From contig CAJTRA010000004.1 in NCBI GenBank assembly GCA_910578345.1, forward strand, positions 37,682 through 101,681: a DNA stretch of 64,000 nt, read 5' to 3'. Below the pieces are notes generated by a model. That model saw nothing but the letters and a program-made list of their open reading frames with translations. It had not been told where the DNA came from and did not search any database. Source of the stretch: an uncultured Lachnospiraceae bacterium (lineage in GTDB: Bacteria > Bacillota > Clostridia > Lachnospirales > Lachnospiraceae). Position 1 is the stretch's first letter. Each line of letters begins with the position of its first letter. Positions 44,205 to 52,165 of the stretch are shown here, piece after piece. Both the position numbers and the translations under genes were made by a program.

Positions 44205-44280
44205 AGAGAATGCCCGTATTTTGGGCATTCTCTTAAACATTTAGTAACTCTTGGGCGGCGTTTTTTGACGCCTTAGAGTT
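44205..44280. promoter_or_regulatory. Two intercistronic hairpins between dehydratase and aldolase genes
   Basis: Arms AGAGAATGCCC (44205-44215) and GGGCATTCTCT (44223-44233) pair perfectly. A second hairpin pairs AACTCTTGGGCGGCG (44246-44260) with CGCCTTAGAGTT (44269-44280), with mismatches. Neither has a U tract on the minus strand. They look like processing or stability hairpins. The second one includes copy 2 of the 21-bp repeat (44270-44290). Confidence 0.65.
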
Positions 44281-44290
44281 TCTTAATGTT

Positions 44291-46033
44291 TTATTCCAGA
44301 TACGCCCCTTTCATCGGACTTGCCGCATGTTCGCTGAACAGTCTTAAGACCCCTTTCTTATACTTAGGCTCCCTGGGCTTCCAGTTCTTCTTCCGCTCTT
44401 CTAAGACCGCCGCCACTTCCTCCATGGTCCTGCGCTCTCCGGCAATGCCGATGATATTTAACTTCCGCTCTTCCACATCGATCTCGATCAGATCTCCTTC
44501 TTCCACCAGTGCAATCGGCCCGCAATCCACCGCTTCCGGGCTGCAGTGTCCGATCACCGGCCCCGTGGACGCGCCGGAGAACCGGCCGTCCGTGATCAGC
44601 GCAATGCTCCTGCCCAGTTCCTTATCGCTGCTGATCGCCTCGGAAGTATAGAACATCTCCGGCATACCGCTTCCTTTCGGCCCTTCATAGCGGATGAAGA
44701 CCGCGTCTCCTTTTTCCACCTTATGTTTCAGGACCGCATCCAGACATTCTTCCTCACTGTCAAAAGGTCTGGCCCGAAGAACGGCCTTGAACATCTCCTT
44801 CGGGCAGGCCGTATGCTTGATGACAGCTCCCTCCGGTGCCAGATTGCCCCGCAGGATGGCGATGCTGCCGTCTGTTCCGAGCGCCTGATCGTAGGGCCGG
44901 ATAATGTCTTCTTTTTTCAGAGAAACATTGTACCGCCTGTTAAAATCCTGCAGCCATTTCTCACATCTCTCATAGAAACCATTCTTCTTCAATTCTTCCA
45001 GATTTTCTCCCAGCGTCTTACCGGTCACGGTCATCACATCCAGATGCAGATGCTCTCTGATCTCCTCCATAATCGCCGGCACACCGCCCGCATAGTAGAA
45101 GCATTCCGCCGGCCAGCGTCCTGCCGGGCGCACATCCAGAAGATATCTGGCATTCCTGTGCAGCCTGTCAAACGTATCGCCCGTAACCTCCAGCCCGAAT
45201 TCGTGCGCGATCGCCGGGATATGCAGCAGACAGTTGGTGCTGCCGGACACGGCCGCGTGCACCAGGATTGCATTCTCGAAGCTGTCCATAGTGATCATTT
45301 CGCTCGGTTTCATGTGCGGCATGGTTGCCAGCTTCACCGCCTGCGCCCCCGCCTCTCTGGCAAACCGCAGCAGGTCAGGACTCGTGGCCGGCATCAGCGC
45401 GCTGCCCGGCAGCGCCAGTCCCAGCGCCTCCGCCATGATCTGCATCGTGGAAGCCGTACCGATGAAGGAGCACGCCCCGCAGCTGGGACAGGCGTTGCAT
45501 TTCGCCCAGTTCAGTTTCTCCTCATCGATCTCGCCGCGCTGGTATTTTGCGCTGTACATGCCAAGCTGCTCTAAGGTGAGCATCTCCGGCCCGGCATTCA
45601 TGGTGCCGCCCGGCACGACCACACAGGGCACATCCGCCCGCGCCAGCCCCATCAGATTCGCCGGCATCCCCTTGTCACAGCTTGCCAGGTAAACTGCCGC
45701 GTCAAAAGGCGTGGCGCCCGCATGGATCTCAATCATATTGGCGATCATCTCCCGGCTCGCCAGACTGTAATTGATGCCGTCCGTCCCCTGGCTCTCACCG
45801 TCGCAGATGTCCGTACAGTAATAACGCGCGCCGTGTCCGCCGGCCTCCTCGACGCCCTTCTTCACCTCTTCCACCAACAGATTTAAATGTCCGCTTCCCG
45901 GATGGCTGTCGCCATAAGTGCTCTCGATCATCACCTGCACCTTCGAAAGATCCTCCGGCTTCCATCCCGTCCCGATCCGCAACGGATCAAGTTCCGGCGC
46001 CAGCCTGCGCATTTCCTGACTCTTTAATTCCAT
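44291..46033 (-). CDS. IlvD/Edd-family sugar-acid dehydratase
   Basis: 580 residues. Cys77 (TDICDGESQGT), Cys119 (LASCDKGMPANL) and Cys188 (CPSCGACSFIGTASTM) supply the iron-sulfur ligands; the layout fits the [2Fe-2S] sugar-acid dehydratases (arabinonate, xylonate, galactonate, gluconate type), which remove water from C2-C3 to give 2-keto-3-deoxy acids. Given the KDG kinase, KDPG aldolase and GntP permease around it, a gluconate or galactonate dehydratase feeding KDG is likely. IlvD itself (dihydroxyacid dehydratase) is less likely because no branched-chain genes are nearby. The ribosome site is AAAGGAGAAGAAGG. Confidence 0.88.
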   Translation of the reverse strand: MELKSQEMRRLAPELDPLRIGTGWKPEDLSKVQVMIESTYGDSHPGSGHLNLLVEEVKKGVEEAGGHGARYYCTDICDGESQGTDGINYSLASREMIANMIEIHAGATPFDAAVYLASCDKGMPANLMGLARADVPCVVVPGGTMNAGPEMLTLEQLGMYSAKYQRGEIDEEKLNWAKCNACPSCGACSFIGTASTMQIMAEALGLALPGSALMPATSPDLLRFAREAGAQAVKLATMPHMKPSEMITMDSFENAILVHAAVSGSTNCLLHIPAIAHEFGLEVTGDTFDRLHRNARYLLDVRPAGRWPAECFYYAGGVPAIMEEIREHLHLDVMTVTGKTLGENLEELKKNGFYERCEKWLQDFNRRYNVSLKKEDIIRPYDQALGTDGSIAILRGNLAPEGAVIKHTACPKEMFKAVLRARPFDSEEECLDAVLKHKVEKGDAVFIRYEGPKGSGMPEMFYTSEAISSDKELGRSIALITDGRFSGASTGPVIGHCSPEAVDCGPIALVEEGDLIEIDVEERKLNIIGIAGERRTMEEVAAVLEERKKNWKPREPKYKKGVLRLFSEHAASPMKGAYLE

Positions 46034-46192
46034 ACCCCTTCTTCTCCTTTCCTTTTCTTAAATCTTTTCTTATATTCCCGCTGACACGCTTCAACACGGT
46101 CATCTGATATATTTTTTCCCTTTTACACCTCTTTCGGAAGATGTGTATATCTATATTTTTTTAAATGTGGCAAACCTGTTTCAGTGCACAGG

Positions 46193-46368
46193 CGGTTTGG
46201 GGCTGGCCTTCCTCTAAGCAAACCCTTCGAGGACGCTCTTTGCGGAGACGAAATCCACTGCTTACGCAGACTTAGAGACGAAGGTTTACCGGAGTCTCTT
46301 AGTCGGAGTTAGCAGTTAGTTCGGCGGAGCTTTGCCCTGTTTGTGTGAGGAAGGCCAGCCCCAAACCG
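46193..46368 (-). ncRNA. 176-bp element with perfect 21-bp terminal inverted repeats
   Basis: Arms 46193-46213 and 46348-46368 (CGGTTTGGGGCTGGCC and its complement at the core) pair perfectly. The interior has GAGACGAA twice and CGGAG four times, with possible inner helices between AAACCCTTCG and CGAAGGTTT. It sits in the 434-bp gap between the gntP and dehydratase genes. No flanking target duplication is clear. It may be a structured RNA in the 5' region of the dehydratase mRNA or a MITE-like insertion; I do not recognise it. Nothing else is evident in 46034-46467. Confidence 0.65.
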
Positions 46369-46467
46369 ACGTCCGGTTTCTACATTCTACAGTCCTGCCT
46401 TTTCCCCCACACCCAAACAGTCACCTCTCTGCACAGAGAATATCCGCACTATTAACATCCCTTCACG

Positions 46468-47823
46468 CTACGCGAAGAACGAGATGATCAGCGCCACCAC
46501 GAATCCGGTTCCGCCCACCAGCGTCTCCATGATCGTCCAGGTCTTAAGCGTCGTCTTCTCATCCATGCCCACCAGCGACTTCACCAGCCAGAACCCGGAG
46601 TCGTTGAAGTGGGAACATACCGTCGCACCGCCTGCCACTGCCGCAGTCGTGCAGGCCAGATACAACGGAGACAGATCCGCGATCCCCGGCATTGCCGCGA
46701 TAATGCCTGCCGCCATCGTCATAGCCACCGTCGCGGAACCCACACAGATCCTGACTAACGCCGCCACGATGAACGCCACCACCACGATCGGCAGATTTGC
46801 CGAGGATACCGCATTCCCGATCAGGTCACCCAGCCCCGAATACTGCAGCATATACCGCAGCACACCGCCGCAGGCCGTTACCAGCAGAATCAGTCCGGTA
46901 GGCTCCAGGGATTTGGTCATGATCTTCTCCAGTTCTTCCATATTGTAGCCATGTTTCAGACCGAGAATCAGCATCGCCGCAATCGTCGCGATCAGCAGCG
47001 CCACGAAAGGCTCTCCCAGGAAGCCGAAGATCGGCGCAAGGGCGCTTAAGGCCGGTACGACTCCTGCTACGGAATCCAGAATAATGAGTACCAGCGGAAT
47101 CAGGATGATGCCTACGATCGTCCAGAACTTCGGCAGCTTCGACTCGTCGAAATCCGCCTGGTTCGCCACATGTTCCGGCACCGGCACCATATATTTATTG
47201 CCGCAGATCGAACCCCACACCGGCCCCGCGACCACCATTGCGAAAATACCGCACAGAATACCTACCATGATAACCCAGCCAAGTTCCACGTTCAGCATGG
47301 TCGCCACCAGCACCGGCCCCGGCGTGGGCGGAATGAACGCATGTCCTACCGCCAGTCCTGCTAACAGCGGGATCGCATAGAACAGGGAAGAACGGTTCGT
47401 TCTCTTCGCCAGCGAGAATGCCAGCGGGATCAGAATAATCAGGCCCGCGTCGAAGAACACCGGCATGGCGATGACCAGGCCCGTAATGCCTAACGCCCAG
47501 GCCGCTTTCTTATCTCCGAACCACCGTACCATACTGACTGCCAGTGTCTGCGCGCCGCCCGATGCCTCCAGAATTGCCCCGAACATGGAACCTAAGCCTA
47601 CTAACAGCGCAATTCCCTTCAATGTGTTTCCGATACCGTCATTTACCGCCGTCACGATATTCTCAAAAGGCATTCCTGCCCCAAGACCGATCACGATCGC
47701 CCCCACCAGAATCGATACCATCGCCTGCACCTTAAACTTAATGATCAACAAAAGTAATACCGCAAGCCCCAGAATTGCCGCGATCACCAATCTGGTTGGA
47801 TTTAATGCCATTTCACCAGCCAT
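46468..47823 (-). CDS. gntP: GntP-family gluconate/sugar-acid permease
   Basis: 451 residues with twelve or more hydrophobic segments, in the length range of GntP (about 440-450). Typical stretches are FKVQAMVSILVGAIVIGLGA and GLVIAMPVFFDAGLIILIPL. The family imports gluconate or related sugar acids by H+ symport. The ribosome site AGAGGAGG precedes the ATG at 47823. It is the first structural gene after the regulator and has its own promoter flanked by two likely operators. Confidence 0.93.
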   Translation of the reverse strand: MAGEMALNPTRLVIAAILGLAVLLLLIIKFKVQAMVSILVGAIVIGLGAGMPFENIVTAVNDGIGNTLKGIALLVGLGSMFGAILEASGGAQTLAVSMVRWFGDKKAAWALGITGLVIAMPVFFDAGLIILIPLAFSLAKRTNRSSLFYAIPLLAGLAVGHAFIPPTPGPVLVATMLNVELGWVIMVGILCGIFAMVVAGPVWGSICGNKYMVPVPEHVANQADFDESKLPKFWTIVGIILIPLVLIILDSVAGVVPALSALAPIFGFLGEPFVALLIATIAAMLILGLKHGYNMEELEKIMTKSLEPTGLILLVTACGGVLRYMLQYSGLGDLIGNAVSSANLPIVVVAFIVAALVRICVGSATVAMTMAAGIIAAMPGIADLSPLYLACTTAAVAGGATVCSHFNDSGFWLVKSLVGMDEKTTLKTWTIMETLVGGTGFVVALIISFFA

Positions 47824-47941
47824 GATAAAAACCTCCTCTTTCTTTTATCCTTCTTCGTTATCTTTCTTCAGCTATCTTTCCCTGCGGCATCTCTTCCCTC
47901 CATACTCTTCCGCAATCCTGCCGCAGTTCTTACTTCCTTCT

Positions 47942-48018
47942 ATAACATCTGACGTCTTATGTTATTGTGGTTAAATTATATAATTATCGCCTTTTTCCTT
48001 CAATACATCTGATGTATT
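47942..48018 (-). promoter_or_regulatory. gntP promoter bracketed by two FadR-type operators
   Basis: -35 TTGAAG (48003-47998), 17-bp spacer, -10 TATAAT (47980-47975). Operator 1, AATACATC-T-GATGTATT (48002-48018), is a perfect palindrome touching the -35. Operator 2, AACATCTGACGTCTT (47944-47958), repeats the ACATCTGA-GT core near the transcript start and lies inside ATAACAT/ATGTTAT arms. Both resemble sites of the FadR subgroup of GntR regulators, one of which is encoded next door. Confidence 0.82.
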
Positions 48019-48042
48019 TATTTTTCATTCTCTTTTCTGCAC

Positions 48043-48078
48043 AAAAAATGATGGGGAATCGCTCTCATCTCCCATCAT
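48043..48078 (-). terminator. Terminator of the GntR regulator gene
   Basis: Minus strand: ATGATGGG (48078-48071) pairs with CCCATCAT (48055-48048), followed by TTTTT. It separates the regulator from gntP. Confidence 0.8.
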
Positions 48079-48107
48079 CCTTTGTGTATTATTACCATTT
48101 TATTTTT

Positions 48108-48851
48108 TCAGTCGTTTGCAGGAATTGCAAAGTTGTCTGATGTTTTCTGTTCCTTTTTCTCCTCTATCATCTTCATAATCGCCTGCCTGTTATAGGTCAG
48201 ATGCATCATCATGGCACATCTGGCGCCCACTGAATCCCGCTTCAGCACGGCATCCGTCACCGCCCGGTGCGTCTTCAGCGTCTCCTCCATCAGCATATGA
48301 TGCGTCAGATTGGCGAAAGTATACACCGCCGTATTGATAACCGGGATCAGTGTCTCCACCACCTGATTCTTACTGCAGTGTGCAATGCAGGTGTGAAATT
48401 CAATATCCTTGCTGATATGGTTGCGGCTGTTCCGGTACAACTGTTCCGTCTCATCACACAACCGTTTTAGACGCTTAAGCTCCTCCCCGGATGCATTCCT
48501 GCAGGCCAGCGCCGCAATCTCCGGCTCGATCATCAGCCGCACCTCAAACAGATCCAGCGCCAGCTTATACTTGTCCTCAATCTTACCGAACCCCAACGGG
48601 TCAACCTCTATGGAATTGGTATTGATCACATAAGTGCCGGAACCTCTGCGCACCTCCAGGATTCCCCGGGATACCAGGCCCTTCACTGCTTCCCTGATCG
48701 TGCTTCTGCCTACGCCGAACCGCTCTGCCAGTTCGAATTCATTGGGAATCTTCTGTCCCGGCTCCACCGGCTCCTGCAGGATATATTTCATCAGTTCATC
48801 CTCAGTCCTAGCCCCCAACGGCTTCCTGTTCGTTTTATCTGCGCTGTACAT
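48108..48851 (-). CDS. GntR-family regulator, FadR subgroup
   Basis: 247 residues. Winged helix at the N-terminus (NEFELAERFGVGRSTIREAV, then SRGILEVRRGSGTYV) and an all-helical FCD ligand domain with VRLMIEPEIAALACRNASGE and three metal-binding His positions, the first being HTCIAH. The FadR subgroup senses organic and sugar acids. It lies directly upstream of gntP and probably represses the gntP-dehydratase-aldolase-kinase set until the sugar acid or KDG accumulates. Confidence 0.92.
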   Translation of the reverse strand: MYSADKTNRKPLGARTEDELMKYILQEPVEPGQKIPNEFELAERFGVGRSTIREAVKGLVSRGILEVRRGSGTYVINTNSIEVDPLGFGKIEDKYKLALDLFEVRLMIEPEIAALACRNASGEELKRLKRLCDETEQLYRNSRNHISKDIEFHTCIAHCSKNQVVETLIPVINTAVYTFANLTHHMLMEETLKTHRAVTDAVLKRDSVGARCAMMMHLTYNRQAIMKMIEEKKEQKTSDNFAIPAND

Positions 48852-48937
48852 AAACAGTCTGTCCTCCCACCGGATTTCCTTTTCCGTACTCCTATCCTCA
48901 TTCTACCACTTTTACCCACTCCAGATTGATCTTCCAA

Positions 48938-50515
48938 TCACAGCAGCGGCGCCGCCACTTTCATCAGACTTCCAAGCAGCTTCACCGTCCACTTTTCATG
49001 GCGCACTGTCTCTTTCGTGACCCGCCTGCATTTCTTAAGGGTAGCCTGAAAATCCGCCTCGATCTTCGGGATGCAGTCTGTCCCATACATATAAGTGGCG
49101 CACTCAAAATGATGATACAGGCTTCGGTAGTCCAGATTGATCGTACCCACCACAGCTTCCCTGTCGTCACTGACAAACACCTTGGCATGGACAAATCCCG
49201 GCGTATACTCAAATATCTTCACGCCCGATTCCAACAGGGACGCATAATGAGTCTTAGCCAGCGCATAGGGAATCCTTTTATCCGGAATCCCCGGCAAAAG
49301 CAGCACCACCTCCACGCCTCTCTCCGCAGCAAACTTAAGCGCCGTCTCCGTCTCTCCATCCAGGATCAGATAAGGCGTCATGATATGCACATACTGAAGC
49401 GCCCGGTTCAACATATCCATATATACCCGTTCCCCCAGCTGGTCCTCGTCCAAAGGACGGTCGCCGTATGGGATCACATACCCCCTGGCCTCCTGCACCG
49501 GCAGCGCCGGATAAGCCAGGAAGGTCTCAAACTCGGCCTTTCCACCGTCCATGCCCCACATCTGCAGAAACATCAGGGTAAAACTCTTGACCGCTTCCCC
49601 TTTGACCATGACTGCCGTATCCTTCCAGTGTCCGAACTTCACCTTCTGGTTAATATATTCGTCCGCCAGATTGACCCCGCCGTTAAAAGCAGTATGCCCA
49701 TCAATCACCAGAATCTTCCGATGATCCCGGTAATTATAATGGGTGGAGACAAAAGGGGATACCGGCGCAAAGATCTTACACTTGATCCCCAGCTTACGCA
49801 GACGCTTCGGATAATCATGAGGCAATAGCGCAAACTCGCAAGTGCCGTCGTACATCACACGTACATCCACGCCCTCTGCCGCTTTCTGCGCCAGAATCTC
49901 AAGCACCCTGCCCCACATAATTCCCTCACTCACAATGAAATACTCCAGAAAGATAAAATGCTTCGCTGCCGCCAGCTCCCGAAGCATCGCATCAAACTTG
50001 TCCTCACCCAGCGGAAAATAAGTGACGGCCGTCTTATCATACACCGGATGGCAGCCGCTCCGGCTCATATAGCGGGCCAGCGCCGCCACTCCGCCGTTCT
50101 CCCCGGCCAAACGCGCCGTCACATCTTCGTCCTGCCGGATGCACGCTTTCGTATCTGTAATTACCTTATTCGTCCAATCCTTTAAGACCCGGTGTCCAAG
50201 ATCACTCTGGGTATACACAAACAGCAACACACCAAACACCGGCAGAAGAAGAATCACGATCAGCCAGGTAATCTTGGCCGTGGGATTGAGCCGGTTATTT
50301 AGCAGATATACCACGATCACCGACGTCAGGATCACCGTACCGCCGAAAATATGCGGAATCACACCCCGAAACCATTGGAAAATGCTAAACAATATCAAAA
50401 CCTGTGCAATTAACATCAGCAGGATCAACCCGAAGCGGCTGAACACAGCGTGAATGATCCCACTTTGTCCCTTTTTTAACAGAGTAAGTCCTTTGTTCTT
50501 ATAATCGATCGACAT
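48938..50515 (-). CDS. cls: Cardiolipin synthase
   Basis: 525 residues from the ATG at 50515 (ribosome site AAAGGAAGGAT). Two N-terminal transmembrane segments, then two phospholipase-D motifs: HYNYRDHRKILVIDG and FVHAKVFVSDDREAVVGTIN. The enzyme joins two phosphatidylglycerols, releasing glycerol, at the membrane. It seems monocistronic and unrelated in function to its neighbours. Confidence 0.95.
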   Translation of the reverse strand: MSIDYKNKGLTLLKKGQSGIIHAVFSRFGLILLMLIAQVLILFSIFQWFRGVIPHIFGGTVILTSVIVVYLLNNRLNPTAKITWLIVILLLPVFGVLLFVYTQSDLGHRVLKDWTNKVITDTKACIRQDEDVTARLAGENGGVAALARYMSRSGCHPVYDKTAVTYFPLGEDKFDAMLRELAAAKHFIFLEYFIVSEGIMWGRVLEILAQKAAEGVDVRVMYDGTCEFALLPHDYPKRLRKLGIKCKIFAPVSPFVSTHYNYRDHRKILVIDGHTAFNGGVNLADEYINQKVKFGHWKDTAVMVKGEAVKSFTLMFLQMWGMDGGKAEFETFLAYPALPVQEARGYVIPYGDRPLDEDQLGERVYMDMLNRALQYVHIMTPYLILDGETETALKFAAERGVEVVLLLPGIPDKRIPYALAKTHYASLLESGVKIFEYTPGFVHAKVFVSDDREAVVGTINLDYRSLYHHFECATYMYGTDCIPKIEADFQATLKKCRRVTKETVRHEKWTVKLLGSLMKVAAPLL

Positions 50516-50616
50516 AATGATCCTTCCTTTGTACCAAACAATCGCATCCGACCAATACATTATAACACCTTTTGTCTGGAAAAGCACCCCAGGGCAGACA
50601 ACGCCGATCCACAGAC

Positions 50617-50650
50617 AGAAAAAAGCGGGGAAAACACCTATTCTCCCCGC
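50617..50650 (-). terminator. Terminator after the ECF S-component gene
   Basis: GCGGGGA and TCCCCGC arms (13-nt loop) followed by TTTTTT on the minus strand, 10 bp after the stop. Confidence 0.88.
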
Positions 50651-50660
50651 CTGTTACTCT

Positions 50661-51233
50661 CTATGATATTTCTGCATGTTGTTTTGCAAACCGCAGAAGC
50701 GAAATCACCGGCACAATCAGGATGCCGCAGAAGAAATTGCTCACCCCATGAATAAAGTCCCATGGCAGTCCGGCTATGATCCATGCGATCATCCCCTTAA
50801 AATTCAACCCGAACAAAATCGCCTGCGCCGGAGCATACAGCGTACCGAACAAAAAACCATGTGCCGCGCACACCGCCATATAGACAAGCGGCTGCAGCTT
50901 CTTCGGTATATGCCGCGGCAGAAGCATAACAGCACCCCAAAGAAGGGTCCACACATACAAATAGGGAATCCACCATGTGGCAAATCCACTGAAAATACCG
51001 TTTAAGATCACATAAAGATAGATTGGATACAATGCCTTTTTCCTGTAAACTACAGTGAAAGCAACGATAAAGGTTCCCAGAAGATGCACGTTTGGAAGCA
51101 CCTCCATCAGCATCTTGGAAGCATACATCACCGCGCCCAGCATAGCAAACACCGTAAGTTCCCTTGTCGTAAGCCTCCTGTCCGTAACAGGTTCCTGTTC
51201 GGCCGACGACGCACGGGTAACACTGCCTCTCAT
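50661..51233 (-). CDS. ECF transporter S component, probably for cobalamin
   Basis: 190 residues from the ATG at 51233, whose ribosome site GGTGGAGTAAG lies in the tail of the lipoprotein gene. Residues 1-20 are polar; five or six hydrophobic segments follow (LTVFAMLGAVMYASKMLMEV, LLGTFIVAFTVVYR). It has the short integral-membrane form of ECF substrate-binding subunits, with LMEVLPNVH at the first loop. ECF S subunits dock to a shared EcfAAT energy module encoded elsewhere. The B12 riboswitch upstream makes cobalamin the most likely vitamin. Confidence 0.85.
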   Translation of the reverse strand: MRGSVTRASSAEQEPVTDRRLTTRELTVFAMLGAVMYASKMLMEVLPNVHLLGTFIVAFTVVYRKKALYPIYLYVILNGIFSGFATWWIPYLYVWTLLWGAVMLLPRHIPKKLQPLVYMAVCAAHGFLFGTLYAPAQAILFGLNFKGMIAWIIAGLPWDFIHGVSNFFCGILIVPVISLLRFAKQHAEIS

Positions 51234-51234
51234 C

Positions 51235-51705
51235 TTACTCCACCTTAAGGGCATAGCTGTCTCCCTCTGTGATCTTGGTAACATCAACGCCCGATGCCGC
51301 ATACTCGTCATTGATGTAGAAAGCCCAGTATACGCCGTCTGCGTCATAATCGGCGGTAATCCCGTTCACCGTCTTCACATAAAGGCCGTATTCTCCTTCC
51401 TCACCGTCGATTAAGTCAAGCTCCTGCAGCGCCTCCCCCACGGTCTCCTTGTCCGTATGAATCGTAAACTGCGTCTCGTTACCGTCCTTGTCCGTCACGG
51501 TCAGGGCAAATTCCTTACTGCCCTCTCCCAGCTCGCCGCCTTCCCGCTGCACATCCACACCTGCCTGTGTACCCTCCGCACCGGAAGCCGCCCCACTGTT
51601 CTTACTGCCATTACAACCAACTGTACTGAGTGCCATAGCCACCATAAGCACCATACAAAGGATGAATGACGATACTTTTTTGCTGTTGCTGTAATTCATC
51701 TGCAT
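51235..51705 (-). CDS. DUF4430 lipoprotein, likely cobalamin-binding
   Basis: 156 residues with a lipoprotein signal (hydrophobic 10-28, STVGC with Cys31), a short Gly/Ser/Glu linker, and a DUF4430 domain with TVGEALQELDLIDGEEG, YVKTVNGITADYDADGVYWA and FYINDEYA. DUF4430 is similar to the beta domain of intrinsic factor and transcobalamin, which clamps cobalamin. It is first in a two-gene unit with an ECF S component and lies 185 bp downstream of a B12 riboswitch, so an extracellular B12-capturing role is well supported by context. Confidence 0.88.
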   Translation of the reverse strand: MQMNYSNSKKVSSFILCMVLMVAMALSTVGCNGSKNSGAASGAEGTQAGVDVQREGGELGEGSKEFALTVTDKDGNETQFTIHTDKETVGEALQELDLIDGEEGEYGLYVKTVNGITADYDADGVYWAFYINDEYAASGVDVTKITEGDSYALKVE

Positions 51706-51889
51706 GTTCTCTGTCTCCTTTGTTTTATTTTTCTCTTCCTGTTTCGACCGGCTCTCGCGGTCATACCAAGATCACCGGAAATCACTGCTATTCACAGCCT
51801 CCGTCTGTTCATGGTAACGGGAAATTTCCTCTGTCCGGATATTTCGACTTGACACAAATACACTGCCGGCCTTCTCAAAGAAACGCAGC

Positions 51890-52048
51890 CGCTCATCTGT
51901 TTTCCTGCTGTGTTCTGGCTTCAATGACTTGTCCCGGTTGTGGCTTCCGGTCAGGCAGATATCAGGTAATTAACCATTTCTTTTGCGTGTCTCACGGCGA
52001 CGGGCTCGTACAGGATTCCCACCTGTTTCCCCGGACAGATTCTTTTTT
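51890..52048 (-). ncRNA. Cobalamin riboswitch
   Basis: The minus-strand transcript has, in order, the conserved cobalamin-aptamer pieces: CCGGGGAAACAGGTGGGAAT, CCTGTACGAGCCCGTCGCCG, TGA, and at the 3' side GAAGCCAGAACACAGCAGG. These match the GGGAA, GGTG-AA-TCC, CCCG-C-CTGT and GCCAG-A-AC-TGC boxes of B12 riboswitches. It lies between a good promoter and the lipoprotein/S-component genes, which would be switched off when B12 is plentiful. Confidence 0.85.
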
Positions 52049-52077
52049 ATCATAGTACTTTATGATTGATCGGTCAA
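52049..52077 (-). promoter_or_regulatory. Promoter of the B12-riboswitch transcript
   Basis: TTGACC (52077-52072), 17-bp spacer, TATGAT (52054-52049) on the minus strand, ending just before the aptamer and 11 bp beyond the terminator of the MFS gene. Confidence 0.8.
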
Positions 52078-52087
52078 GAAACAGAGC

Positions 52088-52135
52088 AAAAAACCGCCCC
52101 ACAGCCCGATACAGTGATCGGTGATGGAGCGGTTT
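52088..52135 (-). terminator. Terminator of the MFS carrier gene
   Basis: Minus-strand arms AACCGCTCC and GGGGCGGTT with about 25 nt between, followed by TTTTGC. Confidence 0.75.
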
Positions 52136-52165
52136 TCCCGCATTATCATTGCTATTTCTATTATC

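Noticed and set aside
44291..46033. Dihydroxyacid dehydratase (ilvD) of branched-chain synthesis
   Set aside because: The neighbours are KDG kinase, KDPG aldolase and GntP, and no ilv or leu genes are present, so a sugar-acid substrate is more likely.
46193..46368. Rho-independent terminator
   Set aside because: The loop is about 134 nt and no U tract follows on either strand.
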